From NCBI RefSeq assembly GCF_000299935.1, contig NZ_AMRL01000003.1, positions 1-64,000 on the forward strand: 64,000 nucleotides of DNA. The letters are read 5' to 3'. The translations under genes were made by a program, and so were the position numbers. Within the stretch, counting starts at the first letter, position 1, and the number at the start of each line of letters is the position of its first letter. A model generated the notes under the pieces. That model was not told the origin of the DNA. It was given only the letters and a program-made list of their open reading frames with translations, and did no database searches. This document shows positions 53,762 to 61,982 of the stretch, piece after piece. Origin of the DNA: Oceanibaculum indicum P24 (GTDB lineage Bacteria > Pseudomonadota > Alphaproteobacteria > Oceanibaculales > Oceanibaculaceae).

Positions 53762-53999
53762 TGCCGGGCCTCATCGCGTTGAAGAAAGCGTCGAACGGTG
53801 CCGGAAAGGCGCCGGGAGCCGCAGCCGTTCCCGAGGCCATATCGGCCAGCATGCGCGACCAGAGCTGCATCCCCTGCCCGGCCGCACGGGCGAATTCCGG
53901 ATCACGGGACAGCGCGCCGAGCTGCTGCTGCCACAAATCCAGGAACTGCTCGGCCAGTTGCTTTGCGTCGATACCGTTTTCGTCTCTGTCGTCTGCCAT
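53520..53999 (-). CDS. PhaE-like PHA synthase partner protein
   Basis: The 159-residue protein starts at ATG 53999. The N-terminal third (QLAEQFLDLWQQQLGALSRDP, then QGMQLWSRMLADMASG) resembles PHA synthase accessory subunits or phasin-like proteins. A low-complexity Ala/Gly/Lys linker follows, then a short coiled coil ([19 protein letters not shown]) and a basic tail. The coiled coil and position upstream of phaC support a PhaE-like partner, though the family is weakly conserved. Its last 131 to 242 bases overlap the start of phaC in another frame on the same strand. Confidence 0.7.
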   Translation of the reverse strand: MADDRDENGIDAKQLAEQFLDLWQQQLGALSRDPEFARAAGQGMQLWSRMLADMASGTAAAPGAFPAPFDAFFNAMRPGSDARTGQSAPTSAPGGNKTGGNKAGAKAAAAAPDGGGDDATDLAWRLAALEERLARLEAGTGGEGGKSAPKRRSPRRKAG

Positions 54000-54090
54000 G
54001 ACCGCACTATAAGAGCCCCACCGCCGGATCGCCAGAATCCGCTTCCGGACGAGCGGCAGCCGACCCCGACGGCGACAATGCTGCGGATCA

Positions 54091-54102
54091 TGCTGCGCAG
54101 CA
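54091..54102. promoter_or_regulatory. PhaR operator candidate
   Basis: The perfect palindrome TGCTGCGCAGCA lies within a TGC/GCA-rich stretch (54079-54120) between the divergent phaE-like and phaR genes. Known PhaR sites are built of CTGC and GCAG-type repeats, so autoregulation and control of phaEC from here is plausible. Confidence 0.5.
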
Positions 54103-54214
54103 AGATTTCTGTTGCAAAGCAAAAACAGAAGGCTGACCTTAAGGGCGATTTTGGGCGGAAAGGCACGCTCAACAGCGTGTTACGCGCCCAGGGAGGCAAC
54201 CGGAAAGGTCCCTA

Positions 54215-54883
54215 ATGGCCGACAAGAAGAAGCAAGGGGAAGGCGAGACCGTCACCATCAAGAAATATGCGAACCGACGGCTCTACAACACCGCGACCAG
54301 CAGCTACGTGACCCTCGACCATCTGTGCCAGATGGTGAAGGACGGGGTCGAATTTCACGTCTATGACGCCAAGACCGGCGACGACATCACCCATTCCGTG
54401 CTGACGCAGATCATCGTCGAGGAAGAGTCGAAAGGGCAGAATCTGCTGCCGATCAGCTTCCTCAGGATGCTCATCAGCTTCTATGGCGACAGCCTGCAAT
54501 GGGTGCTGCCGAAATATCTCGAACACAGCATGTCCTCCTTCTCCCGGAATCAGGACAGCATGCGCTCCTACATGGACAAGACGTTCGGCGGCATCTTTCC
54601 CTTCGGCTCCAATCTGGAGGAGATGGGCAAACAGAACATGGCGATGCTGGACAGCGCGATGCGCATGTTCTCGCCCTTCGGTGCAGAGGGAATGGCCAAC
54701 CGGGGCAGCGGGACTGCGCCAAATGCCGCGCCCGGTGCCGCGAAGCCGGAGTCGCCGGCCGCCAGCGACCCGGTGGTCAGCGCGATGAAGGAGCAGATCG
54801 ACAATCTGCAGCATCAGATCGAGGCGATGGTCCGCCTGCAGACCGAGGCCATGAAGGCCGCCACAAAGCAGGACAAGGAATAG
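54215..54883 (+). CDS. phaR: Polyhydroxyalkanoate synthesis repressor PhaR
   Basis: The 222-residue regulator has the N-terminal PHB/PHA accumulation DNA-binding domain (VTIKKYANRRLYNTATSSYV at about 14-33) and the central PHB-binding part (LLPISFLRMLISFYGDSLQW). A flexible Ala/Pro linker and a C-terminal coiled coil (SAMKEQIDNLQHQIEAMVRL) follow. It binds PHA granules and represses phasin and PHA genes when granules are absent. It is divergent from the PHA synthase genes with a candidate operator between. Confidence 0.95.
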   Translation: MADKKKQGEGETVTIKKYANRRLYNTATSSYVTLDHLCQMVKDGVEFHVYDAKTGDDITHSVLTQIIVEEESKGQNLLPISFLRMLISFYGDSLQWVLPKYLEHSMSSFSRNQDSMRSYMDKTFGGIFPFGSNLEEMGKQNMAMLDSAMRMFSPFGAEGMANRGSGTAPNAAPGAAKPESPAASDPVVSAMKEQIDNLQHQIEAMVRLQTEAMKAATKQDKE

Positions 54884-54892
54884 GGCTCAGAC

Positions 54893-54924
54893 CCAGGCTG
54901 GGGGAGGCTACTCCTCCAGCCTGG
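54893..54924. terminator. Hairpin between phaR and the convergent gene
   Basis: A 14-bp stem with one G-U pair (54893-54906 with 54911-54924) has a GCTA loop. It starts ten bases after the phaR stop and covers the stop of the facing gene. No clear T-run follows on either strand, so it may act as a two-way, Rho-assisted terminator. Confidence 0.5.
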
Positions 54925-55651
54925 TCGCCACTTCGCTTTCCTTCTGGTTTTGCAGCCATTCGACCAGCTTCTTCTCGGACGATTGCAGCTGCTCGATATG
55001 CACGGGCAGCATCTGCTTGCCGATGCGGACATGCTCGACCTGCAACTCCTTAAGGAAGATGCCGAGCGTCTTCTTGACCTCGGTCGTCTCATCCATCAGG
55101 CGGTTGGTCTCGTCCTGCTTTTGCTGCCAGTCGGTGGCAATGCTGTGCAGATAGGCGCGGTGGTCGCTGATCATGCCGTCGAGCGCCTTCAGGACATTCT
55201 TGTTGTAATTGTCCACCGCCTCCTTGCGCTCGCCACTCTTGATGAGGCCCAGGAAGCTGGCGCCCCGGACGATACCCAGCCGGTCCGGGTCCTTGAACAT
55301 CACCTTCAGCTTGGAGGGTGGATGGTTCAGCGCGAACCCGTCGAGATTCGCGATCACCCGATCGGGGCTGCGGTAGGTCCCCGACAGATATCCGCGCAGG
55401 GTCGTCAGCCGGGCCTGATGGCGGCGGATGAAGGCAATCTCGTCGCGGTAGGAATTGCGTTCCTGGCTGAGCTTCGTAATCCGCGACTCGACCGTGCGGA
55501 TGGCCTGGCGCGTCTCGTCGAACAGGGTATTCATCGCCCGGAAGCGTTCGACACCCACCTCCATCTGCAGGATCGCGCGATGCGAGGACAACAGCCCCTG
55601 CAGCAACGCACCGCTGTCAGTGGCATCTGCCTCATCATGTTCAGCCGTCAT
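54908..55651 (-). CDS. Uncharacterised coiled-coil protein
   Basis: I do not recognise this protein of about 247 residues. It is cytoplasmic and helical: residues 15-80 (RFRAMNTLFDETRQAIRTVE, ITKLSQERNSYRDEIAFIRR) and 170-245 are likely coiled coils. The middle holds LDGFALNHPPSKLKVMFKD. Several start codons are possible (GTG 55687, ATG 55669, ATG 55651); I use the last, which has GGGGCG upstream. It shares its 3' end with a hairpin facing phaR and is followed upstream by a DUF2333 gene on the same strand. Confidence 0.6.
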   Translation of the reverse strand: MTAEHDEADATDSGALLQGLLSSHRAILQMEVGVERFRAMNTLFDETRQAIRTVESRITKLSQERNSYRDEIAFIRRHQARLTTLRGYLSGTYRSPDRVIANLDGFALNHPPSKLKVMFKDPDRLGIVRGASFLGLIKSGERKEAVDNYNKNVLKALDGMISDHRAYLHSIATDWQQKQDETNRLMDETTEVKKTLGIFLKELQVEHVRIGKQMLPVHIEQLQSSEKKLVEWLQNQKESEVATRLEE

Positions 55652-55746
55652 CGCCCCGGTAAGCCCCATCCCATATTGCAACGACACTTATCGTGTATAG
55701 CCCAGCGTCTGGCCAGCGCCAACCAATCCTGAGTAAACTCTTCTTT

Positions 55747-56736
55747 CTATTTCAACAGGATGTTAACGACCTCATAAAGCTGGGTCCGGGCCCGCAGCAG
55801 GTAGAAGCCCTGCGCCGTCAGATGATTCGGCAGGATCAGCGCATCGGGCGAGCCGCCGATGACGACCAGCGGCTCCAGCTGAGAGCCCTCGCGCAGGCTG
55901 TCGATCATCTGCTGCCAGACACCGTCGAGCTGGCGTTCACGCAGGATCGGCGCGAAATCACGGCCCAGCTCGCGCAGCAGGATGTAATGCCCGTACAGCT
56001 GACCCTTGGTCGAATAAAACAGGTCATCGACAGTGGTATCGAACAGCCAGAAACCCGCACCGAGTATGTGGGAATCGATCTGCGCCGAGGCGGAGCCGAG
56101 GTCGGAGGCGATGCGCTCCAGCATCGACATCAGATTGTCCCCGCGCTTGTCGAACACCGCCTGCCCGGCCGACAGCCGGTCATTGTAGGAAAGCAGCGCC
56201 CGCGCGGCCGCCCGGTATTGCGATTCGGAGGTTGCCGTGGGCGCCAGCGATACTGACGGGTCCCACACCCACACATTGCCCGGATATTTCAGCAGGCCGG
56301 CGGCGCGCTCCAGATCCTTGTCGATCTGGCTGGTGCCCCGGATACGGCCGATATGGTCCATCATCTCGACGCTGAAGCGCGAGGCCGCCTTCAGGATGCC
56401 CTGCTGGTAATTCGGCATATTGTCGAGGATCGCCGAAGGCATGAAGAAGGGATCATTGGCGGTCCAGCCATTCTCGTCCACCTCGCGGCTGACCAGCGCC
56501 GCCGCTGCCGCGATGGCATTGCTGCCGCCCTCGGCCACATTCTGCAGAACGAAATCCGGGTCGGCGTCGATCTTGTTGATGATCGCCGCTCCCGCCCCGT
56601 AATAGAGCAGGACAAGAACGATCAGCACGCCCAGGCTGCGCGCCAGCGGGATGCGGCGCAGCCACTGCGTCACCCGGCGGCGCGGCGCGGAATATTCGTC
56701 ATAGGGGAACTCGTCCCGCGTCTCGTTGCCCGACAT
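55747..56736 (-). CDS. DUF2333 family membrane protein
   Basis: The 329-residue protein has one membrane segment at about 33-53 (LGVLIVLVLLYYGAGAAII). A DUF2333 periplasmic domain follows (VAEGGSNAIAAAAALVSREV, NGWTANDPFFMPSAILDNMP, NVWVWDPSVSLAPTATSESQ). The role is unknown in the family. AGGACCAGAGT precedes ATG 56736. It lies about 95 bases upstream of the coiled-coil gene and may be co-transcribed with it. Confidence 0.88.
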   Translation of the reverse strand: MSGNETRDEFPYDEYSAPRRRVTQWLRRIPLARSLGVLIVLVLLYYGAGAAIINKIDADPDFVLQNVAEGGSNAIAAAAALVSREVDENGWTANDPFFMPSAILDNMPNYQQGILKAASRFSVEMMDHIGRIRGTSQIDKDLERAAGLLKYPGNVWVWDPSVSLAPTATSESQYRAAARALLSYNDRLSAGQAVFDKRGDNLMSMLERIASDLGSASAQIDSHILGAGFWLFDTTVDDLFYSTKGQLYGHYILLRELGRDFAPILRERQLDGVWQQMIDSLREGSQLEPLVVIGGSPDALILPNHLTAQGFYLLRARTQLYEVVNILLK

Positions 56737-56823
56737 ACTCTGGTCCTGCTAAATTTCCGGATCATCGACAGATAGGTACGCGCGGCCCGAAAGTCAGCCT
56801 GCCGTCTGTAATGCCTGCCTTGA

Positions 56824-57402
56824 TCAGTCCGTGCGCCCGACGCCTTCCTCTGCCGCCCGGCGCTCACGCCGGCGCTGTTTCTTCATCCACAGCGGTGCGC
56901 CAAACACCGGTTCCGGCAGCGGCTCCGCCGGTCCGCCCGGCATGGTCGGGCGCGGCGCGAAACGGCCCAGGCTGATCAGCCGGTCATACATCACGATGGC
57001 GCCGGCAATGCCGACATTGACGCAGAACTTCATCGGTATCTGCACCACATGGTCGCACAGCCCGACAATCTCCGGGTCCAGGCTGTTGCGCTCCGGTCCC
57101 AGAATATAGGCGGCCTGGCGCGGATGGCGGAAACTCGGCAACGCCACCGCCTCCTCCACCAGCTCCACCCCGACCAGCGTGCAACCATCCGGCAGACGGA
57201 AATCGCGCGGGCCATCGAACCGGTAATAGGGAAGATTGCGCAAGGTATTCGATGTGTCGCTCTGGTTCAGCTTCTTGTGGTCGTAGGATTCGCCCACGGT
57301 AAAGACGAAGCTGGCGCCGAAAGCGTGCGCGGTGCGGAACAGCGTCCCCGCGTTCTGCGCCTTGCTCAAGCCCTGAACGCCGATGGCGAAATAGCCTTTC
57401 AT
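56824..57402 (-). CDS. SpoU/TrmH family RNA methyltransferase
   Basis: The 192-residue SPOUT methyltransferase has the knot motifs YILGPERNSLDPEIVGLCDH (motif 2) and IPMKFCVNVGIAGAIVMYDR (motif 3), with an N-terminal FAIGVQGLSKAQNAGTLFRT. It is likely to 2'-O-methylate tRNA or rRNA. AGGAGAGGTC directly precedes ATG 57402. The longer upstream frame has no binding site. It is divergent from the asparaginase gene with about 100 bases between them. The exact RNA target is not predictable here. Confidence 0.88.
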   Translation of the reverse strand: MKGYFAIGVQGLSKAQNAGTLFRTAHAFGASFVFTVGESYDHKKLNQSDTSNTLRNLPYYRFDGPRDFRLPDGCTLVGVELVEEAVALPSFRHPRQAAYILGPERNSLDPEIVGLCDHVVQIPMKFCVNVGIAGAIVMYDRLISLGRFAPRPTMPGGPAEPLPEPVFGAPLWMKKQRRRERRAAEEGVGRTD

Positions 57403-57505
57403 GACCTCTCCTTTTCCTTCCCTCCTGCTTGCCAGCGCCGGGGCGGCAGGGCAAGGTTGCCGGCATCGGAGTTCCCACCAGCCTTTTTTTTTGCGGATGC
57501 CCCCA

Positions 57506-58561
57506 ATGACAGAAGAAATCCTCCGCGTCCAGACCAACACCGCCGGCAGCGGCAGCGCCGCGCCCATCGCCGTCGAGGTGACGCGCGGCGGCATGGTCGA
57601 GAGCTTCCACCGGGTCATCGCCGCCGTGGCGGACGCCTCGGGCAGCCTGCGCCATGCCTGGGGCGATGCCGGAAGGCTGGTCTATGGCCGCTCCGCGATC
57701 AAGCCGCTACAGGCGATCCCCTTCGTGGAAAGCGGCGCCGCCGATGCCTATGGGCTGGCCGACCGCCATATCTCCCTATCCTGCGCCTCGCACAGCGGCG
57801 AGACGATGCATACGGAGACGGTGGATGCCTGGCTGTCGCAGCTTGGCCTCGGCAATGACGATCTGGAATGCGGCAACCAGATGCCGAGCCACGAGCCGAC
57901 CGCGCATGCGATGATCCGCAAGGGCGAGAACGCCTGCCGCATCCACAACAATTGCTCGGGCAAGCATTGCGGCTTCCTGTCCACGGCAAAGCATCTGGGC
58001 GAGCCGACCAGGGGCTATACAAGCGCCGACCATCCGGTGCAGCAGCGCCTCATCAGGATCTGCGAGGAGCTGGGCGGCGAGGATCTGTCCGCCACACCGC
58101 GCGGCATCGATGGCTGCGGCATCCCGGTCTTCGGCATGTCGCTGAAGGCGATGGCGGTGGCGATGGCGCGCATGGCCGACCCGGCGGAACTCTCCGCCAA
58201 ACGGCGGGAGGCGATCCTGCGCATCCGCAAAGCGGTTGCCGCCGAGCCGCTGATGATCGCCGGCACCGGTCGCTTCGGCAGCCTCGTGCTCCAGCAGCTG
58301 GGAGAACGCATCCTGCTGAAGACCGGCGCGGAGGGCGTCTATACCGCCGCCCTGCCGGAACTTGGCCTTGGCATCGCGCTGAAGGTGGATGACGGCAATG
58401 GCCGCGCCTCCACCGTGGCACTGGGCTGGATCCTGACTCAGCTCGGTGTGCTGAAGCAGGCTGATCGGGATGCGCTGGCCAATCAGCTCACCGTTCCCAT
58501 CACCAACTGGGAAGGTGTCGGCTGCGGGGTGATCCGCCCGGCCCCGGACCTGAGCCTCTAG
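57506..58561 (+). CDS. L-asparaginase II family protein
   Basis: This 351-residue enzyme belongs to the rhizobial-type asparaginase family (Asparaginase_II, unrelated to E. coli AnsB), which hydrolyses asparagine to aspartate and ammonia. It has VTRGGMVESFHRVIAAVADA, SAIKPLQAIPFVESGAADAY, SCASHSGE, the NNCSGKHCGFLSTAK block with two cysteines and a lysine near the active centre, and GCGIPVFGMSL. ATG 57506 or ATG 57497 could start it; neither has a good binding site. It converges with the DinB gene so both stops share CTAG. Confidence 0.9.
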   Translation: MTEEILRVQTNTAGSGSAAPIAVEVTRGGMVESFHRVIAAVADASGSLRHAWGDAGRLVYGRSAIKPLQAIPFVESGAADAYGLADRHISLSCASHSGETMHTETVDAWLSQLGLGNDDLECGNQMPSHEPTAHAMIRKGENACRIHNNCSGKHCGFLSTAKHLGEPTRGYTSADHPVQQRLIRICEELGGEDLSATPRGIDGCGIPVFGMSLKAMAVAMARMADPAELSAKRREAILRIRKAVAAEPLMIAGTGRFGSLVLQQLGERILLKTGAEGVYTAALPELGLGIALKVDDGNGRASTVALGWILTQLGVLKQADRDALANQLTVPITNWEGVGCGVIRPAPDLSL

Positions 58562-59073
58562 GCCCCGACCTCGCGCAGATAATAGATCAGGTCGATGGCG
58601 GGCGGCTCTTCCCCCGCCCCCATTCCGGCCATGCCGATCATGTGATGCACCTGCCCGCGATGGTGGGTCTGGTGGTTGAACACATGGCCCAGCACCAGCC
58701 GCACCGGCATGGTGAAGGTGTCGCCGCGCGTGTTGGTGTAACGGAGGTCGCCGGCCAGATAGTCCGGCGTCATCGCCGCAATGAAATCGATGAAGGTCTG
58801 GTCCTGCGCCGCCCGCGCCGCCTTCAGCGCATCGAAGTCCGGGTACGGCACCTCGTCCAGCCTGTAGCGGTAAGCCGGCTGGCCGGGAAAGCGCGACAGC
58901 CACAGACGGTCACCGACCATGATGTGGTTCAGCGTGTTGTGGATCGACCCGAAGAAGCCCTGCCGGTCGGCGCGCCGGGCGGCGTCTCCCAACGCCTCTG
59001 CCGCGGCGTAGAGCTTCCCGTTCGCCCAGCAATTATAGGCCGCCAGCGTCGCGAAATAGGTCTTGTCGGTCAT
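58558..59073 (-). CDS. DinB family protein
   Basis: The 171-residue four-helix-bundle protein of the DinB superfamily has the three metal-binding histidines: IHNTLNHIMVGDRLW (near residue 51), then FNHQTHHRGQVHHMIG with the H-x3-H pair (near 133-137). Members act as metal-dependent thiol or glutathione transferases, or are of unknown function. AAGGAGAGGGGGCA precedes the start. ATG overlaps the rarD stop as ATGA, so it is translationally coupled to rarD. Confidence 0.9.
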   Translation of the reverse strand: MTDKTYFATLAAYNCWANGKLYAAAEALGDAARRADRQGFFGSIHNTLNHIMVGDRLWLSRFPGQPAYRYRLDEVPYPDFDALKAARAAQDQTFIDFIAAMTPDYLAGDLRYTNTRGDTFTMPVRLVLGHVFNHQTHHRGQVHHMIGMAGMGAGEEPPAIDLIYYLREVGA

Positions 59074-59999
59074 TGCCCCCTCTCCTTGCTGCCGCGCAGC
59101 GCATCCACCGTGTAGAGCGCAAGGCCGGCCCAGATGCAGCCGAACGTCACCATGTGCGCCGGCGTGAACTCCTCCCCGAACAGCAGCACCGCCAGCAGAA
59201 ACTGACCGGTCGGCGCCACATATTGCAGGATGCCGACCGTGGACAGCTTAAGGCGCCGCGCCGCCGCATTGAACCACAGCAGCGGCAGCAGCGTGACCAG
59301 CCCCGCCGCTACCAGCAGCAGGTCGGTGGCAAGGTCAACGGCGCCAAAGCTGCCGGCGCTGCCCAGCCAGAAGATATAGCCGAGCGCGAAGGGCGTCAGC
59401 GCCACCGCCTCGACCGACAGGCCGCTGATGGCATCGACCGGCACCAGCTTGCGGATCAGCCCGTAGAAACCGAAGGAAAAGCCCAGGAACAACGCAATCA
59501 GCGGCACCTCGCCCGCCGCACCGATCATGACCGCCACGCCGATGGCGGCCAGCGCCACGGCGGCAATCTGCGCCGGGCGCAGCCTTTCCTTCAGAAACAG
59601 CATACCCAGCAGCACATTGACCAGCGGGTTGATGTAATAGCCGAGGCTGGCCTGCAGCACCTGCCCGCTGTTCACCGCAACGATGTAGGTGAACCAGTTG
59701 GAGGACAGAATCGCCGCCGACAGCAGCAGCGGCAGGAACAGCCGCCAGGATGTCAGCGCCGTCACGACGCCGCGCCAGCGGCGCAGGAGCCCGATCAGCA
59801 GCAGCAGGAAAACCGCCGACCAGGCGATGCGGTGCGCCAGAATTTCCGCCGGGGCCACATGTGCCACTAGTTTGAAATAGATCGGCGCCACGCCCCAGAA
59901 CAGGAAGGCCGCCAGCCCATAGCCAACGCCGATCAGCGCCTCGCGGCGCGCCACGGCATCCAGGGGCGCACTGGCGCCGGATACGGATTTAACGGTCAT
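59070..59999 (-). CDS. rarD: EamA family transporter RarD
   Basis: The 309-residue membrane protein has about ten helices in two EamA halves. The RarD signature is clear: GVAPIYFKLVAHVAPAEILA near the start, SSNWFTYIVAVNSGQVLQAS, and YYINPLVNVLLGMLFLKERL. The substrate is unknown; E. coli RarD is linked to chloramphenicol sensitivity. ATG 59999 has GGAAAGTTCCCG upstream. It is first in a two-gene operon with the DinB gene. Confidence 0.92.
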   Translation of the reverse strand: MTVKSVSGASAPLDAVARREALIGVGYGLAAFLFWGVAPIYFKLVAHVAPAEILAHRIAWSAVFLLLLIGLLRRWRGVVTALTSWRLFLPLLLSAAILSSNWFTYIVAVNSGQVLQASLGYYINPLVNVLLGMLFLKERLRPAQIAAVALAAIGVAVMIGAAGEVPLIALFLGFSFGFYGLIRKLVPVDAISGLSVEAVALTPFALGYIFWLGSAGSFGAVDLATDLLLVAAGLVTLLPLLWFNAAARRLKLSTVGILQYVAPTGQFLLAVLLFGEEFTPAHMVTFGCIWAGLALYTVDALRGSKERGQ

Positions 60000-60084
60000 C
60001 GGGAACTTTCCAGGACAGGCGGACACCGGCCGCCACCCTATCGGCAAGGGCAGCGACCGGATCAGGAAGACCGCACCATAGACG

Positions 60085-60324
60085 TTAGCGGATCATCCAG
60101 AAAGTGGGGCCGTTTACACGGTCCAACTCGGCGCGGCTGAGGCCGACATCACGCAGCTGGCGGTCGTCCAGCTCCCGCAGATCATAGCGGTGGGCGGCGC
60201 GGGCCTGCGCATCGGCGAACCAGGCAAGCAGGCCGAAGAAGAAGGTTGAGAGGGACAGGCGCGTCTGCGTCTTCACGGAGGTGTTCAGACACGCCGGCTG
60301 CTGCTTCATCGTAAGGGTGGCCAT
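60085..60324 (-). CDS. DUF1127 small protein (first of two)
   Basis: The 79-residue protein has a DUF1127 C-terminus: RAAHRYDLRELDDRQLRDVGLSRAELDRV. The N-terminal segment TFFFGLLAWFADAQ is hydrophobic. Such small basic proteins are common in alphaproteobacteria, and some affect phosphate metabolism and bind RNA. GGAGAGTCGAG precedes ATG 60324. It lies about 250 bases downstream of a second DUF1127 gene with a terminator between, so the two are separate units. Confidence 0.82.
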   Translation of the reverse strand: MATLTMKQQPACLNTSVKTQTRLSLSTFFFGLLAWFADAQARAAHRYDLRELDDRQLRDVGLSRAELDRVNGPTFWMIR

Positions 60325-60474
60325 CTCGACTCTCCATCGCATTTGATAAAATGTCTTCATGACACTTTTAGGACGCTTGGCCTTCCTGTCGCTTTGATAT
60401 TCTTGTGAATTAGTAGATTTCACAAACGACCGTTTTTCATGCACCGATAAATAAAATTTATCTGGTAAAAAAAA

Positions 60475-60496
60475 GCCTCCGGCCGAAGCCGGAGGC
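60475..60496 (-). terminator. Strong intrinsic terminator after the second DUF1127 gene
   Basis: A 9-bp stem GCCTCCGGC/GCCGGAGGC closed by a TTCG loop on the minus strand is followed by eight T. It lies about 75 bases after the DUF1127 stop. The rest of 60325-60571 is AT-rich upstream sequence for the first DUF1127 gene. Confidence 0.92.
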
Positions 60497-60571
60497 AGTG
60501 ACAGGGTTGGCGAAGCGAAGGGAACCGGCCGTCGGTGAAACCGAAGATAGCCGGCGTTACTGGCGGATGCT

Positions 60572-60829
60572 TCAGGCCCGCCAGAAGGGTTTTGCGATTT
60601 CCGGCGCGATGTCGGCGCGACTGAGCGCGACATCCTTGAGCCCGCGCTCGTCAAGGCCGGCAAGGTGATGGCGCTGCGTGGCGCGCTCCTGCCAGGCGAC
60701 CAGCAGATCGACGATGCCGACCAGCAGCGCCTTGACAGTGGGCACACCGAAGCGCGACTGGAAGACGTCTCCGGTGATCTGAGGGGCAGCGGCGGAAGAC
60801 AGCGGGCAGGCAGTATGGGTGGCAGCCAT
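60572..60829 (-). CDS. DUF1127 small protein (second of two)
   Basis: The 85-residue protein has a DUF1127 pattern at residues 45-80 (ERATQRHHLAGLDERGLKDV, then LSRADIAPEIAKPFW). GGAGAGTGCC precedes ATG 60829. It is divergent from the GcvA-like regulator, sharing an AT-rich promoter region (60830-60984). Its own terminator follows. Confidence 0.82.
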   Translation of the reverse strand: MAATHTACPLSSAAAPQITGDVFQSRFGVPTVKALLVGIVDLLVAWQERATQRHHLAGLDERGLKDVALSRADIAPEIAKPFWRA

Positions 60830-60984
60830 GGCACTCTCCTTGAACGGTCAAATTGTCCTAATGACAATCCGGAACCATCAAATTCCTGACATAACGCCTA
60901 TATCTGCCTTTTCACCGTGGGCTACAAAGGATAGTTTTTTATCATGGTGATAAGTTTTTATAATACCTGGATGGAGCCGCTAAG

Positions 60985-61890
60985 ATGTCCCGCCGCCTGC
61001 CGCCGCTGACCGCCGTCCGCGCCTTCGAGGCCGCTGCACGGCATCTGAGCTTCACCAGGGCCGCCGACGAGCTGCATGTGACCCAGGCGGCGATCAGCCA
61101 TCAGGTGAAGTCGCTGGAAACCTGGCTGGGCCTGCCGTTGTTCCGGCGCGGCAGCCGCGCCCTGTTCCTGACCGAGGAGGGGCAGAGCTACCTTGCCGTG
61201 GCGCGAGATTGTCTCGACCGGCTGGCCGAGGGGACCGGCCGGCTTCTGATGCGCGACCGCGCCGGCCGGCTGACCGTCTCTACCTTCCAGTCCTTCGCCG
61301 CGACCTGGCTGGTGCCGCGCCTCGGCCGGTTCCGGGCGGCGCATCCGGATATCGATGTCTGGGTCGCGGCCAACGACAAGATCGTCGACTTCAACCAGGA
61401 GGATGTGGATTGCGCGATCCGCTATGGCGCCGGCGGCTGGCCCGGCGTGAAGGCGGTGCGCTTCATGACCGAGAGCGTGTTCCCGGTATGCAGCCCGAAA
61501 CTGCTGGAGGGCGCGCACCCGCTCCGCGCACCGCAGGATCTGAAGCATCACACGCTGCTGCACGACCATATGAACGAGGATTGGCGGATGTGGCTGCTGG
61601 CCGCCGGCATCGATGATGTCGATCCCACGCGCGGCCCCTCCTTCAGCCATTCCAGCATGGTGCTGCAGGCCGCGATGAACGGCCAGGGCGTGGCGCTGGG
61701 GCGCAGCCCGCTGGTGCGCGACGCGATTGCCGAGGGCACGCTGGTACAGCCCTTCAAATTCACGCTGAACGCCTATCATTCCTACTTCTTCGTGTGCCCC
61801 GAAGCCTCTGCCGAACGGCCGAAGATCGCCGCCTTCCGCGACTGGCTGTTCGCCGAGGCGGAGCGCGACGGCATGCGCATCAAGGAATAG
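60985..61890 (+). CDS. LysR-type regulator, GcvA-like
   Basis: The 301-residue LysR protein has a helix-turn-helix at about 20-45 (LSFTRAADELHVTQAAISHQ) within the GcvA-style opening RRLPPLTAVRAFEAAARHLS. The effector domain contains GRLTVSTFQSFAATWLVPRL and DVDCAIRYGAGGWPGVKA, typical of the GcvA group. The true target is not clear because no glycine-cleavage gene is near; the MFS carrier downstream is a candidate. GGAGCC precedes the start. Confidence 0.9.
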   Translation: MSRRLPPLTAVRAFEAAARHLSFTRAADELHVTQAAISHQVKSLETWLGLPLFRRGSRALFLTEEGQSYLAVARDCLDRLAEGTGRLLMRDRAGRLTVSTFQSFAATWLVPRLGRFRAAHPDIDVWVAANDKIVDFNQEDVDCAIRYGAGGWPGVKAVRFMTESVFPVCSPKLLEGAHPLRAPQDLKHHTLLHDHMNEDWRMWLLAAGIDDVDPTRGPSFSHSSMVLQAAMNGQGVALGRSPLVRDAIAEGTLVQPFKFTLNAYHSYFFVCPEASAERPKIAAFRDWLFAEAERDGMRIKE

Positions 61891-61982
61891 CCGCAAAGGC
61901 GCAAGACATCGGCTTGTAACCTTCTGGCGGATATCCCAGAATAACCGTCAATCAAGAACCGACACCAAGGCCGGAGCCCATC

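Noticed and set aside
54215-54883. Phasin
   Set aside because: The N-terminal TIKKYANRRLYNT block is the PhaR DNA-binding domain, so it is the regulator.
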